Origin: Cepaea nemoralis
Taxonomy: Eukaryota; Mollusca; Gastropoda; Stylommatophora; Helicidae
Direction: 5' to 3'
Assembly (NCBI GenBank): GCA_014155875.1
Contig: JACEFZ010021793.1
Location: forward strand, 124,001 to 188,000
Length of the DNA stretch: 64,000 nucleotides
Shown: piece by piece, positions 42,403 to 53,038 of the stretch
Position numbering within the stretch: position 1 is the first letter of the stretch
How the letters are laid out: each line of letters begins with the position of its first letter
Made by a program: the position numbers and the translations under genes
Notes under the pieces: generated by a model
Told to the model about the DNA's origin: nothing
The model's database searches: none
Seen by the model: the letters and a program-made list of their open reading frames with translations, nothing else

Positions 42403-42647
42403 TTTTTTTTTTTTTTGCATATCCTCTACAGGACGTCGCTGTCAACACCAGCATCTTTCAGCTGTATGTTGATTTCTTGGCAAGATTACGCTCAGTAGTT
42501 TGCCATTGCTTTCTGAGCGGCCGGCTCACATACCCCGTAGGTTACCGATGCGATTCGAACCACTGCTGATTCTCACCGTCATCACGTTAACCACGAGAGT
42601 ATACGAGATTACGGAGAAAAGTCATAACCTCTAAGCCACGAAGCCGG
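42403..42647 (-). mobile_element. full-length SINE family I, minus strand, 11-bp target-site duplication
   Basis: Poly-T (poly-A tail on the minus strand) at 42402-42416, then GCATATCCTCTACAGGACG, central domain TAGTTTGCCATTGCTTTCTG, and the tRNA-like head ending AGCCACGAAGCCGGC. The 11-bp word TTGAGTTGAGT flanks it at 42392-42402 and 42648-42658. This copy defines the full length of family I (about 245 bp). Confidence 0.92.
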
Positions 42648-42659
42648 CTTGAGTTGAGT

Positions 42660-43910
42660 AGTAAGTTTAAAACCGGCGTGACTTATGTAACACGTTGTAG
42701 CGACCCCAGAGTCGATTTTTCTACAGGAATCCAAGCACTTTATTGGCTCTGGAGGACTTGCATTGAGCGCAGTGGTGACTGCATGGAAAAATTAGACATT
42801 TATTCTTTACTTTTCAGAATATATTCACCAACATTAAAAAAAAAATATGTACATTTGCAGTCTGCTCATACATTTCATGATCTTGTTTGATCTGATAAGC
42901 CAGCAAAAAATCACATAAGCTTGTAATTAGGGATGAGTCTAATATGTGAAGTAGTGTAATGTGTATGGGGGTGTTGTAGTTAGGGTTGTGTCTAATATTT
43001 GAACTAGTGTAATGTGTATGGGGGTATTTATGTATGTTGCTGCCATAGACAAGACTAGGTCTGAAACCAGCCAGGCAGTTCATCCCAGAACAACAGATTT
43101 AATGGTTTGGTGACCTCACAAGAATGCCCTGTTACCATCTACCACAAAGAGCCACATTGAAGAAATATGATGGATATAGAGCAAGGGAAGACAACGTAAA
43201 AGATGGAGTGATGGTATCAAGATCAACCTTAGAGAAATGAAGAGAGAGAGAGAGACAGAAATATAGAGATTTCGGATGGTAAGATGCATTTCTGTGTGTC
43301 CCAACTAATACACATAATATTCATTTACCAACTAGTCTCCACCTATACCAAGCATCGTACGAGGGGGGGGGGGGGGAAAGAGTCATTAAAATGTACACTG
43401 TTTGGTCTGGCCATATTAACGAAATTTGGCTATTCGTGATACAACATAATAATACATCATGCTTCATACAAGGTTGATACATGTTGCCTCTTTGAAAGTG
43501 GTGAATTCTGTACTTATCAATTTGGTGAATACTCCCGGTGTCACCTGGTGCCTAAACGTCTGTTTGGATGAGGTAACAGATGATGGATGGACGTATGGAT
43601 GAGGTAACAGATGATGGATGGACGTACACGTGGAGCGAAAGAAAGAATATCTCTAGTTTATAGCACGTTTATAAATATCTATGTAACCTTTGACCAAATA
43701 GAGAAAGCCACTTAAGATTCACCTCTTAGTAAAAATGACTGGAGTCCAAAGGTTACATGTAAACACTGCCTTCCGTTGCATCTTGCCGGGATGAACGTGC
43801 AAATATTTGGCTGCGAAGGTTCTCAGCCTGGTATACGCCAGTCTTCCATCTCTGTTACCCGAGGTGCTTGCTCCCTGCAAGTCGTTGCTGCCTGGATACA
43901 AGTACTCTTT
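42660..43910. other. no gene seen
   Basis: Mostly unique sequence with a short duplication (GTGTAATGTGTATGGGGGT twice, near 42953 and 43007), a G14-type run at 43363-43376 and a 33-bp tandem duplication around GATGAGGTAACAGATGATGG (43569-43625). No protein homology recognised. Confidence 0.45.
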
Positions 43911-43914
43911 TATC

Positions 43915-44170
43915 TGAACACCGGCTCTGCGGCGGAGGGGTTACGAACGCAATTCGTAATCCCGCATACAGGCGATCGAAACACAGCTTCGGGCCATTTT
44001 GCAACAAACCGCCTTGCGTTGGTTTTTATATAGTGGTATGAGTGCCGGTCGTTCAGAAAGCAGTGGTAAACTACTGGACGTAAACTTGACAAGAGATCAC
44101 AAACAGCTAAAAAAAAAATAAAAATGCAAGGATTAACTGCAACGGCCTGTAAACGATATGCAACTAACTT
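43915..44170 (+). mobile_element. SINE family II, plus strand
   Basis: GGTTACGAACGCAATTCGTA, B-box-like GCGATCGAAACAC, GCCATTTTGCAACAAACCGC, GCCGGTCGTTCAGAAAGCAG and ACTGCAACGGCCTGTAAACG. An A-rich interruption sits at 44110-44124. Confidence 0.85.
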
Positions 44171-44284
44171 ATCTGGACGGCGTATTCACGCCAACTGTAT
44201 CCACGCCAACTGTATCATACCGAGACGAAGTTGGATAGTTCCCACGGTGAGGGTAGACATAGAACTGTGACACTGGGTGCGGTC

Positions 44285-45010
44285 TTGGTACATGATGTGG
44301 TCCAGGGCCCTTTGGGATGTGTGTATAGTATAAAAGAGCATACATACGTGATATATCATCAGGGCTTGGAGAGAATGGTATGTCATGGAGTGATCAGAGG
44401 ATCTGGCCGACATTCAGAACTCCCAGGGAAGGCCTAATGTTCTACTGGCACTTTGCCATCTTGATAGACGATAGTTTATTACATTATAGTTTATTAGATT
44501 ATGCTTCAAAAAAAAAAAAAAAACGCATAACAACGTCACCGTAGCACACAGCCTGGGCTGAATTGACAATGTGTTGCCCATGCAGCATGATCCCTCTCTC
44601 GGCTTGCCCTGTTTACTTCAGAGGGAAGGTAATACCTATACATCTAAACCAAGACAAGTGGGGGCTACCGGCTCAGCAAAGCAACGTTCTAACTGTCCGC
44701 CTGTCGGAGCTTCGATCCTAGACCAGTTGCAACCAAGGCGTAGAACCTGGTCTGTCCTGCCATGACCAAGTTGAACCAATCAACACATAATCAGACTGCA
44801 TCTGATACTATTAGTATTATGACTCTTCGCAGATTGTTGAAGATTTGGAATGATCATATGGGAGTGTCCCGTGTGCTGTGTTGTCGCTTCTTAATTCAAC
44901 TCTTGGCAGACAGCACTCAAGCCTTGAACTCACTCCTGTCGGGGCATACGGTGACCTTCCGTACATATGATATTGATTATGTCCAGTCTCTTCTACCCCT
45001 AGAAATACGG
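44285..45010 (+). mobile_element. family H retroelement-like repeat split by an insertion
   Basis: 44285-44430 carries CCTTTGGGATGTGTGTATAG and CTTGGAGAGAATGGTATGTC, matching 55290-55365. The match resumes at about 44775 with CACATAATCAGACTGCATCT and ATTATGACTCTTCGCAGATT, as at 55415-55460 and 22960-23000. Between them lies foreign sequence (44432-44770). Confidence 0.65.
44432..44770 (-). mobile_element. family K repeat inserted into family H repeat
   Basis: Reverse-orientation match to 37170-37405: CATGCAGCATGATCCCTCTC, GTCCGCCTGTCGGAGCTTCG and ATCCTAGACCAG. An A-run lies at 44508-44523. The insertion interrupts family H. Confidence 0.65.
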
Positions 45011-45429
45011 CACCTATTTGGGCCTTCCATAATATAACATTTACATGTCCTACCTCCCCCACCCCCAGACATAAGACGGCCTCTTATTAATATATCACGT
45101 ATTATAGCCCCTCTTGTAATATGGAATGACCCAGTTTGAGAATCACTCCTATAGTATTGTTGCTACAACACACTTAAGACAGAGGCAGCTGATATTTCAA
45201 TGACCTTGTAAACACATGCCTTCAAGATCGTCTAATACACTGCCGTCCTTCGATAACTGACTCACTCACCAACCGTTGTGTAATCACGTACAGCCAGTGA
45301 CTGCGGCTGATGGCGCCGCATGGTTAGCAGTGGCAAGACTCACCCATTCATAGCCGTGCTGTTTCTGCCTTGTAGAGCAACTGTTATTAATCGTTAAATG
45401 ACAGATTCAAAGCAGTGCATTCCCTGTTG

Positions 45430-45545
45430 AGTTTAAGCACAAAAAGCCACAAAAATTGGTTGCACGATTTATCGCCTGACATATTTCCTTGCATCTCGTT
45501 AGGTGCTGACTGCAGAGTTACATATCACATGAAGTATAATTCAGT
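45430..45545 (-). mobile_element. Penelope-like terminal block, minus strand
   Basis: GGTTGCACGATTTATCGCCT, GACATATTTCCTTGCATCTC and GTTAGGTGCTGACTGCAG match 12540-12610 with a few substitutions in the ribozyme-like core. Confidence 0.6.
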
Positions 45546-45572
45546 TGTTCACTTTATATTATATTTAACTGT

Positions 45573-45901
45573 AGTATAACACTGATCAGACCAGTTGTGC
45601 TGTATGGCTCAGAAACCTGGAGTACAACGAAAGGAGACGAAGCCTTGTTACAAACCTTTGAGAACAAAGTCTTAAGACGCATCTTTGGGCCCGTTAGGGA
45701 TACACAAAGTGGAGAGTGGAAAAGAAGAAGCAACAAAGACATTTATTATCTAAGTCCCCGCTAATCAATGGTATCATGAAGGCTAATAGACTACAATGGC
45801 TGGGGCATATAGAAAGAATGGAAGATAATAGGGAAACAAAACTCGCTTACACTCAAGAAATAAATGACAGTAGACCCCGTGGTAGACCAAGAAGACGGTG
45901 G

Positions 45902-45934
<33 letters not shown>

Positions 45935-46050
45935 TCTAGAAGCACTTGGAATCAACGACTGGCAAGAGAGACGAATGGAGACGGCTTGTATCTGCAGCAA
46001 ATAAACTCAATGGCTCGGAACGCTGAAGAAGAAGAAGAAGAAGAAGATGG
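45573..46050 (+). pseudogene. LINE C-terminal region split by a (TA)n expansion, (GAA)n tail
   Basis: Reads TLIRPVVLYGSETWSTTKGD, ENKVLRRIFGPVRD, frameshift near 45745, SPLINGIMKANRLQWLGHIE, RMEDNRETKLAYTQEI, SRPRGRPRRRW, a (TA)12 run (45904-45928), then in another frame DLEALGINDWQERRMETA. This is the end of the RT thumb and the tail of an RTE/Jockey-like LINE, distinct from families L-A and L-B. The 3' end passes into a GAA microsatellite (46025-46046). Dead copy. Confidence 0.8.
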
Positions 46051-46110
46051 GCCCGATGAAATGCAGCGAAATATGTCAGGCAATACGTTCATTTCAGGTT
46101 TTACTGAACA
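46050..46110 (+). mobile_element. Penelope-like terminal block fragment, plus strand
   Basis: CCCGATGAAATGCAGCGAAA followed by TATGTCAGGCAATA is the plus-orientation version of the block, immediately after the LINE's GAA tail. The copy ends after about 40 bp. Confidence 0.6.
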
Positions 46111-46171
46111 CATGTGGGTGTATTATACCACAAAGTGGACTGGATGAATGGGTCTGTGTACATGGCAGATA

Positions 46172-46255
46172 TGCACATCATCATCATCATCGTTATTATC
46201 ATCATCAATATCAACACCATCATCATCAACACCATCATCATCAACACGACTCAGC
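46172..46255. repeat. imperfect (ATC)n microsatellite
   Basis: CATCATCATC blocks separated by AATATCAACACC. Low complexity, His/Ile-rich ORFs are artefacts. Confidence 0.9.
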
Positions 46256-46339
46256 ATGACGTCAACTCAGGCAGTATCCAGGTTTTACGGTACACATGGC
46301 TAGTTACCACAAATTGCACTGGAAGAATGGGTTTGGGTA

Positions 46340-46608
46340 TTCCCCGAAGACGCAGAACACGGGGTGTCAGAAACTCATTACACCCGACCTTCATTGCGAA
46401 GATGGTCACAGCTTCCCGACATACCGGGTCGACGGGTCAAAATCAGCCGCAGGCGAATTGACGCAAATCGCTTTGTGTTGATGTCGATGGTAGAGTGTCG
46501 GCCGTTCAGAAATCAATGCCAAACTACTGAAGTTAAACATAGCAAATCACAAATTCAGTAAATGCTGGGACTGGTTACAACGACCTGTAAATAAACATGT
46601 GACTAACT
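46340..46608 (+). mobile_element. degenerate SINE family II, plus strand
   Basis: GACATACCGGGTCGACGGGT, GGCGAATTGACGCAAATCGC, CGGCCGTTCAGAAATCAATG, CCAAACTACTGAAG and TTACAACGACCTGTAAATAA. Confidence 0.75.
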
Positions 46609-46849
46609 TTTTTTTTTAAAAATATGTCGCTTGGAAAAGAACAGCTGAAAGGAAATCATACGGGTTTGATCATATTGATTTACCTGACAACTGCAAATCA
46701 TATAGACAGGCATGCTTGCTGCAACTAACGTGGTGTTTGCCGCTGTGCTGCCGCCTTTGTCCAGTCAGAAAGATAATTGAGAATCTAATCACATGCTCTC
46801 ATGAGGTGTCCGCTTCCTCTCCTCCCCTAGAGAGACATGTATGGTCTGT

Positions 46850-47180
46850 CTGCTGCTGGGTTGTCCGGCTGCTTGCGGGTTTCTATGTCTGTTTCTATGT
46901 ATGGTTGCTTGCCTGCTTACTTTTCTGTCTTGTCAGCCCGCCTGCTTGGCTGTCTGACTACCTGCAGGCTTCTATGTATGTTTCTATGCATGGTTGTCTG
47001 CCTGCCGATTTTTATGTCTGCCTACCTGTCTGCCTGACTGCTTGACTGTATGGTTGCCTGCATGCCGATTATCCGCCGACTTTTCTGTCTGCCTGCCTGC
47101 CGGCCGATAAATCTGTGTTTCCGTACGCCTGTCGGTGTCTGTCTGCCCCTCGATATTTCTACCTGTCTGTCGCTCTCTCC
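46850..47180. repeat. CTGC/CTGT-rich low-complexity tract
   Basis: Degenerate tetranucleotide sequence (GTCTGCCTGCCTGC) with a longer unit containing TTCTATGTATG(T)TTCTATG and GGTTGCTTGCCTGC that recurs at about 105-110 bp. Confidence 0.75.
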
Positions 47181-47370
47181 CTCTTTCCACATTATACAAC
47201 CAAACACCGCTGCCTTCTGAAGCATCCTTACATAGAGCATCTTCAAACAGTATGTTATCAACCTTATCTAACGCATTACCATACCGTTAAAGAGACCTAC
47301 CCCGTTACTCTGACAGGTACTGGCTATTCAGCTTTAATTCAAGGTCACAAAACGCCCCAGAGTTCCCAGT

Positions 47371-47373
47371 AAT

Positions 47374-47425
<52 letters not shown>

Positions 47426-47426
47426 C
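47371..47426. repeat. (ATC)n microsatellite
   Basis: About 18 perfect ATC units directly upstream of the SINE head at 47427. Confidence 0.97.
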
Positions 47427-47665
47427 TAGGGTCTCCGTGGCAGAGTGGTTAAGCCGCCTGCCCCATGCTCCAAACATCATGGGTTCGTTTCCTGACCCCG
47501 TTATTCGGTTAGCTAGTGCAGTTTTATCGTGGCCTCCTGGGAGTCGTCGCTGGAACTACAGAGTTACACTTTCGATAGGCCGCCCTGCGAAAAGAGATTG
47601 AGCCAAATGGAATCAAATCGCGTGCAATGCAGCAGAACCTCTTGTCTTTAAATCTGTATTCACCA
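47427..47665 (+). mobile_element. tRNA-derived SINE (family B), best-preserved head
   Basis: GGTCTCCGTGGCAGAGTGGT with A box TGGCAGAGTGGTTAAGCC and B-box-like GGGTTCGTTTCC gives a Ser/Leu-tRNA-like head. The body has GCCTCCTGGGAGTCGTCGCT and a 3' AAATGGAATCAAATCGCGTG. Acceptor stem not present. Confidence 0.8.
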
Positions 47666-47689
47666 TGTAGGAAGTCCTTTGCAGAAGTT

Positions 47690-48000
47690 CGCGTTCATCA
47701 CAATCTGTCAGAAAGATAACAGCAACATAAAAAAAGAAAAGAAACGATAAGATATCTGTGCACTTCTACAATGTTGTATCGTAGTATTCTTGCAATGTTA
47801 GCAAGCGCTGAGCCTTGGCTGACCCAGTTTCACCACTTTTAACCATACACAGCTCATTAACGTTTTTTGGGTTTTGGCCTCGCCGCATCCTCCTTTAACC
47901 CGTCGAAATTTGCCACCACAGTTAACGATAAACACTCTGCTGCCACCTTCGCACGGCTCACAAATAAATGCACATCTATTGTTTGGCACTCATAGCAGTA
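47690..48000. other. no gene seen
   Basis: A 63-codon minus ORF contains a cysteine pattern (CEPC...NCGG...GGCG) but has no homologue I recognise and no copy elsewhere in the window. Confidence 0.4.
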
Positions 48001-48009
48001 GAGACTAGA

Positions 48010-48320
48010 GGACACACTACATCCATCATCATCATCAAGTGCATTGCCGGCTGGTGTGGGCAGTCATGCTTCCCCAAACACAGCAATCTCCAACAGCATG
48101 GATCAATTCATGCGTTTACTTCTTTTCATGCCATAACAAAGGATTTTCAATGATTTTTTTTTTTGCTGTCTTCCTCTATCTCACTTCCACAAATCTTTCC
48201 GGTTGTCACATGTTCCAGTTTTCATCTTCTCATAATGTGGCCCCCAGAAATAATGCTCTCTTTCTGATGTTCGTGATAATTCTTCTTTGCCTCCCTAAAC
48301 ATGTCCAAGAGGACACACTA
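48010..48320 (-). pseudogene. LINE 3' tail (family L-A), strongly decayed, minus strand
   Basis: The left edge has CATCATCATCATCAAGTGC like the other inverted L-A ends. Near 48230 the minus strand retains an IRKRALFLG and YEKMKTG-type version of RRRQxxFFGHVMRRxxLEN. Many stops. Confidence 0.5.
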
Positions 48321-48329
48321 AACAACAAA

Positions 48330-49395
48330 TATTGAAAGCTGTAGTTACCCATCGGGATTGCAACTTGTCACCTCCACATGAGGACAGCGCCTTGCTGCAG
48401 GAATAAGTGACTTCGAAGCATGACCAACTAGAGGTAGCGGACCAGCTGTCTTAGTGACCTCAGATAGTTCCCCATTTGATATCTCTCTGTGCTACCACCT
48501 TCACCATGTCCTGTACACTTTGCCCTAGATTCATCTTGTGTAGTGTTTACATCAGTTCTCATCCACGTCTTCTTTTCTTCACTGAATCATTTTTGGCGCT
48601 GAAGGTACGATGTCTAAAAGCCACAAGCATACAGTTGTCACAAGATATAATGTAAGGAAACATCAAAGCTGACATACTGGTAGGAAAAATGAAGTTGTAA
48701 CAGTGTCGCGTGTTATAATGACATGGGCTGACAAGTGCTTGTCCACCTCGTTTTACTTTTCCAACTCAGAACCAAAGTCAGGCCAAATAATTGCAGAGGC
48801 AATGAAGGGTACGGCCCTCGGTGACATGTGTTCAGGTCTAGTGGCCTCCCTCCTTTCTCTTCTTCTTCTGCATATTTCGTCTTCTTCTTTCTTCTGCACG
48901 TCTCTCTCTCTCTCTCTCTCAGCATCTCTCACACACAGACACGACACCGCGCACGAGGCACGCATGCACACGCACAGCACACAAACCCACATAGAGAGAG
49001 AGAGGATGATACTGTAATGATTAGCACTCTAACAGAGACACGGAAGCAGAATTGTGTGGACAGACTAGGTGGCAGAACTGTGTCAAAGACATAGATGACC
49101 CGCAGACTTTCACTGGTCACTTCGGCTGGTAAAGCGTCCATTTTGCTATATTTTCTTCAGCATAGTCTACTGCAGAAAAGGGATCCACATTTCCGTGTTT
49201 CACAAACGCTTTCATTTCTGTTGTCTAGTGCTGCCTCTTGATTTATGATTTATTATGAAAAATCGTGACAACATTTGAGACAAGCTCATAAAGTGGGCAG
49301 TATTTCCTAACAGAATTTGAGACAAGCTCACTAAAGTCGGGCAGTAATTTCCTAGCAGAATTTGCGAGGCTGGTAACTAACACTTCATACCTTTA
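48330..49395. other. no gene seen; small CT and GA tracts
   Basis: (CT)n at 48899-48921 and GAGAGA at 49003-49013 bracket a CA-rich stretch. A direct duplication of the word AGAATTTGAGACAAGCTCA-like sequence occurs at 49268-49290 and 49312-49335. No protein match. Confidence 0.45.
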
Positions 49396-49399
49396 TATG

Positions 49400-49600
49400 G
49401 CTGTAAGTCATCATCATCATCATTGCATGCAATAACGCATGAACAGGTCACTGTATTCCCATCTCACATCGGTCACACAGATATCCTACTTCTCTACCTC
49501 GCCTTGATTATTTTCTTCCATCCTTCCAGTTGTCACGCAGGTTCCTCTAATTTTTTCCTTCTCATCACATGCCCGAAAAAATCAAAAAAATGATTACTGG
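49400..49600 (-). pseudogene. LINE 3' tail (family L-A), minus strand
   Basis: Minus-strand reading DFFGHVMRRKKLEE near 49580, with a decayed TTGRMEE-like continuation. The left edge CATCATCATCATCATTGC is the inverted 3' end. 5' truncated just upstream of FFGHVMRR. Confidence 0.65.
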
Positions 49601-50585
49601 GCTACATCTAATTTCTCTAATACGTTTATACGGTTTTCATGTTGTTGATTGGAGACTTGCTCACTGGTTGTTGTCTTTCTGTCACTCGCATGTTAATGTT
49701 ACATTACCTTGTATATTCTAGTGTCTAGCAAGGTAATTGTGACAAGGGATTTTCATGTGTGTTTACTATTGTCTAATATTCACAGCCATATTTTCACATT
49801 GGTTTCTTTGTAACACAGGAATTCGTTTTCTAACTTCTTCGAATCAAGCGAGTATATTGCATAATTGGTCTCGAGTCTAAGGTGGTTTCCATGGAATATT
49901 GTCATCTGCTTGTGGATGTAATAATTAAAACAACACCTAATGAAATCCTTAAGGCCCCGACGATCCATTGTACAAATCACGTTCAGATGAAACAGATCGA
50001 GTTGCCTAATGGAGTCAGTCCAGATTTATGTTTACTTTGACTTTTATTCCATTTAGACCTGACTGGCATCTTTGCGTCATTGAAAGATTATGGTTCCGTA
50101 ATTCCCCCCCCCCCCCCCCCAAACTGAATATACAATCTCCTTAGCACAAATTTCCTTGACCAGGATAAGGCAATGTACCAGTCCCCGTTGTGCTCTCCGC
50201 GACAAGCGTTGTGCTAAAGTTGGTGCGCCAAGTTTTCCAACTATAATGTTTGCTTAAACCCGCTAGCTTTGTTTCTAGGTTACGCTGCTCGGTATAGTTG
50301 CATATATGAAAGTCAGCACACATGAATGACAATTAATCTGTACAAAGAGTCCTTTTAAATTAAACATGAATGTGTTGTTGTAAAGTTTAAAAGTAATGAG
50401 GAAAATCTTCGCACTCAGTGTGTTTATACGAACATCTCAACACATTGTTGAGGTGGTATGTAACATCAAATCTGGGCCGCAATAAGACCTTTTTGTTTCT
50501 TCTGTATATACGAAGGGGCTTCAAATGAAAACCTTAAATTCTTTTTAGGTTTTTTTGTTTGGGTGAATATATTCTGAAAAAGTAC
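49600..50585. other. no gene seen
   Basis: Unique-looking sequence with a C18-type run at 50104-50120. No supported feature. Confidence 0.5.
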
Positions 50586-50589
50586 AGAG

Positions 50590-50775
50590 CAAATGTATCA
50601 AACACGAGAAAGTCAATAGACATTTCAATCTATGTAAACAACAGAAAATGAATAGTAATCTCAGTCTATTTAAACAAAACAAAGTCAATAGACATTTCAA
50701 TCTATTTAAACAACAGAAAGTAAATAGTCTTAATCTATTTATACATCAGAAATCTCAGTCTATTCAGACAACAAT
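50590..50775. repeat. about 35-bp degenerate tandem repeat
   Basis: Five copies of a unit containing AATAGACATTTCAATCTATT + TAAACAACAGAAAGT. The fourth and fifth copies are shortened. Confidence 0.8.
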
Positions 50776-50914
50776 AAGCCAGCAAACATCATGTGAAAGT
50801 GAATCGATTATTACGGTGTTGATTTCAATTTCATGTTGATATATCCAAGTCTAGTTCTCATGTTTCTTCAGTCTATAGACCAGAATCTGTACTCTTGCCA
50901 ATAAGTCACTAACA

Positions 50915-52170
50915 CAAGCCTACCTGCCCGTATATCCACATCCATGCATCGTGCCTGACATACTACCTGCCTGTATATCCACATCCATGCATCGTGTCTG
51001 ACATACTACCTGCCCGTATATCCACATCCATGCATCGTGTCTGACATACCAACTGCCTGTATATCCACATCCATGCATCGTGCCTGACATACTACCTGCC
51101 TGTATATCCACATCCATGCATCGTGTCTGACATACTACCTGCCTGTATATCCACATCCATGCATCATGGCTGACATACTACCTGCCCGTATATCCACATC
51201 CATGCATCGTGCCTGACATATACCTGCCTGTATATCCACATCCATGCATCGTGTCTGAAATACTACCTGCCTGTATATCCACATCCATGCATCGTGTCTG
51301 ACATACTACCTGCCCGTATATCCACATCCATGCATCGTGTCTGACATACTACCTGCCCCTATATCCACATCCATGCATCGTGCCTGACATATACCTGCCC
51401 GTATATCCACATCCATGCATTGTGCCTGACATATACCTGTCTGTATATCCACATCCATGCATCGTGTCTGACATACTACCTGCCCCTATATCCACATCCA
51501 TGCATCGTGCCTGACATATACCTGCCCATATATCCACATCCATGCATCATTCCTGACAAACTACCTGCCTGTATATCCACATCCATGCATCGTGCCTGAC
51601 ATACTACCTGCCCGTATATCCACATCCATGCATCGTGTCTGACATACTACCTGCCCCTATATCCACATCCATGCATCGTGCCTGACATATACCTGCCTGT
51701 ATATCCACATCCATGCATCATTCCTGACATACTACCTGCCCATATATCCACATCCATGCATCGTGCCTGACATACCTGCCCGTATATCCACATCCATGCA
51801 TCGTGTCTGACATACTACCTGCCTGTATATCCACATCCATGCATCGTGTCTGACATACTACCTGCCCGTATATCCACATCCATGCATCGTGTCTGACATA
51901 CTACCTGCCCCTATATCCACATCCATGCATCGTGCCTGACATACTACCTGCCCGTATATCCACATCCATGCATCGTGCCTGACATACTACCTGCCCGTAT
52001 ATCCACATCCATGCATCGTGCCTGACATACTACCTGCCTGTATATCTGCATCCATGCATCATGCCTGACATACTACCTGCCTGTATATCCGCATCCATGC
52101 ATCGTGCCTGACATACTACCTGCCCGTATATCCACATCCATGCATCATGCCTGACATACTACCTGTCTTC
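50915..52170. repeat. 43-bp minisatellite, about 29 copies
   Basis: Unit CTACCTGCCCGTATATCCAC + ATCCATGCATCGTGTCTGACATA. Variants: CCCGTA/CCTGTA/CCCCTA, GTGTCT/GTGCCT, and a 42-bp form (GACATATACC). Very homogeneous, so recently amplified. Minus-strand ORFs with DVDIQAGSMSGTMHGCGY-type repeats are by-products. Confidence 0.97.
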
Positions 52171-52299
52171 TGTTGTACTATACTTCAACAAAGGACAGTA
52201 ATTTTGCATGTCAGTGGGTAGTGCACTCACCTGCTAGCTTCATGGCCCTGGGTGTAAATCACCCTGATTATATCCTCAGTATGCCACAGTACCATTGAA

Positions 52300-52735
52300 A
52301 TAGGATGCTCAAATCCACAGTGTGCTTCATCCATGCCCAAATCCAGTGTACTTCGTCCATGCCCAAATCCACAGTTTACTTCATCCATGCCCAAATCCAG
52401 TGTACTTCATCCACACCCAAATCCAGTGTACTTCATCCACGCCCAAATTCACCTGTAGTTCGTCCATGTCCAAATCCACAATGTACTTCATCCACACCCA
52501 AATCCACACTGTAGTTCACACAGTCTTAAATCCACACTTTACTTTGCTCAATCTCAAATCCACACTGTACTTCACCCAATCTCAAATCCACACTGTACTT
52601 CGCCCAATCCCAAATTCACACTATTTCACCCCATCCCAAACTGACACTATTTCACTTAATCCAAATTTATGCTACTTCACCCAATCCCAAGTTCACACTG
52701 TACTTCACTCAATCCCAAATCCACACTGCACCATG
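52300..52735. repeat. 26-28 bp minisatellite
   Basis: About 16 copies of TGTACTTCATCCACACCCAA + ATCCAG/ATCCACAC, drifting to a CACTCAATCCCAAATCCACA form on the right. Confidence 0.92.
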
Positions 52736-53038
52736 CCTGTGCCTGCTGAAGTGATTGTATTATTATATTAATTGCCTGAACACTCCTGCTTGCTGCAAAT
52801 GAATATACTTTACAAGATCACTTTATTAATACTGCATGTCTATGTATACATGTTTATGTATGAGTATGTATGTATGAAATGGTTTCAAGGGCCACATAAA
52901 AAGCATTCAAGGGCCGCATGCAGCCTGTGAGCCACAGGTAAAGCCTCTTTGCTCTAGATAATATAAATGATTTATTTGCAAGTGAATGTATTTTTAACAT
53001 TGTTATTGAAAACCTTTTCCTTTCTTTTCACATTTCAG

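Noticed and set aside
45130..45160. hAT-like right end (CCAGTTTGAGAATCACTCC)
   Set aside because: No partner terminal repeat or target duplication could be found on either side.
47427..47500. Ser/Leu-tRNA gene
   Set aside because: A and B boxes are present, but the acceptor stem does not close and the sequence continues into a body shared with three other loci. It is a SINE head.
47798..47989. Small cysteine-rich secreted peptide or toxin-like ORF
   Set aside because: No signal peptide, no cysteine framework I can assign, no splice signals and no second copy; most likely chance.
52890..52965. Second hAT end (GGGCCGCATGCAGCCTGTGA...)
   Set aside because: The words resemble hAT subterminal sequence, but no CAG-type inverted end or 8-bp duplication is identifiable, and I found no opposite end.
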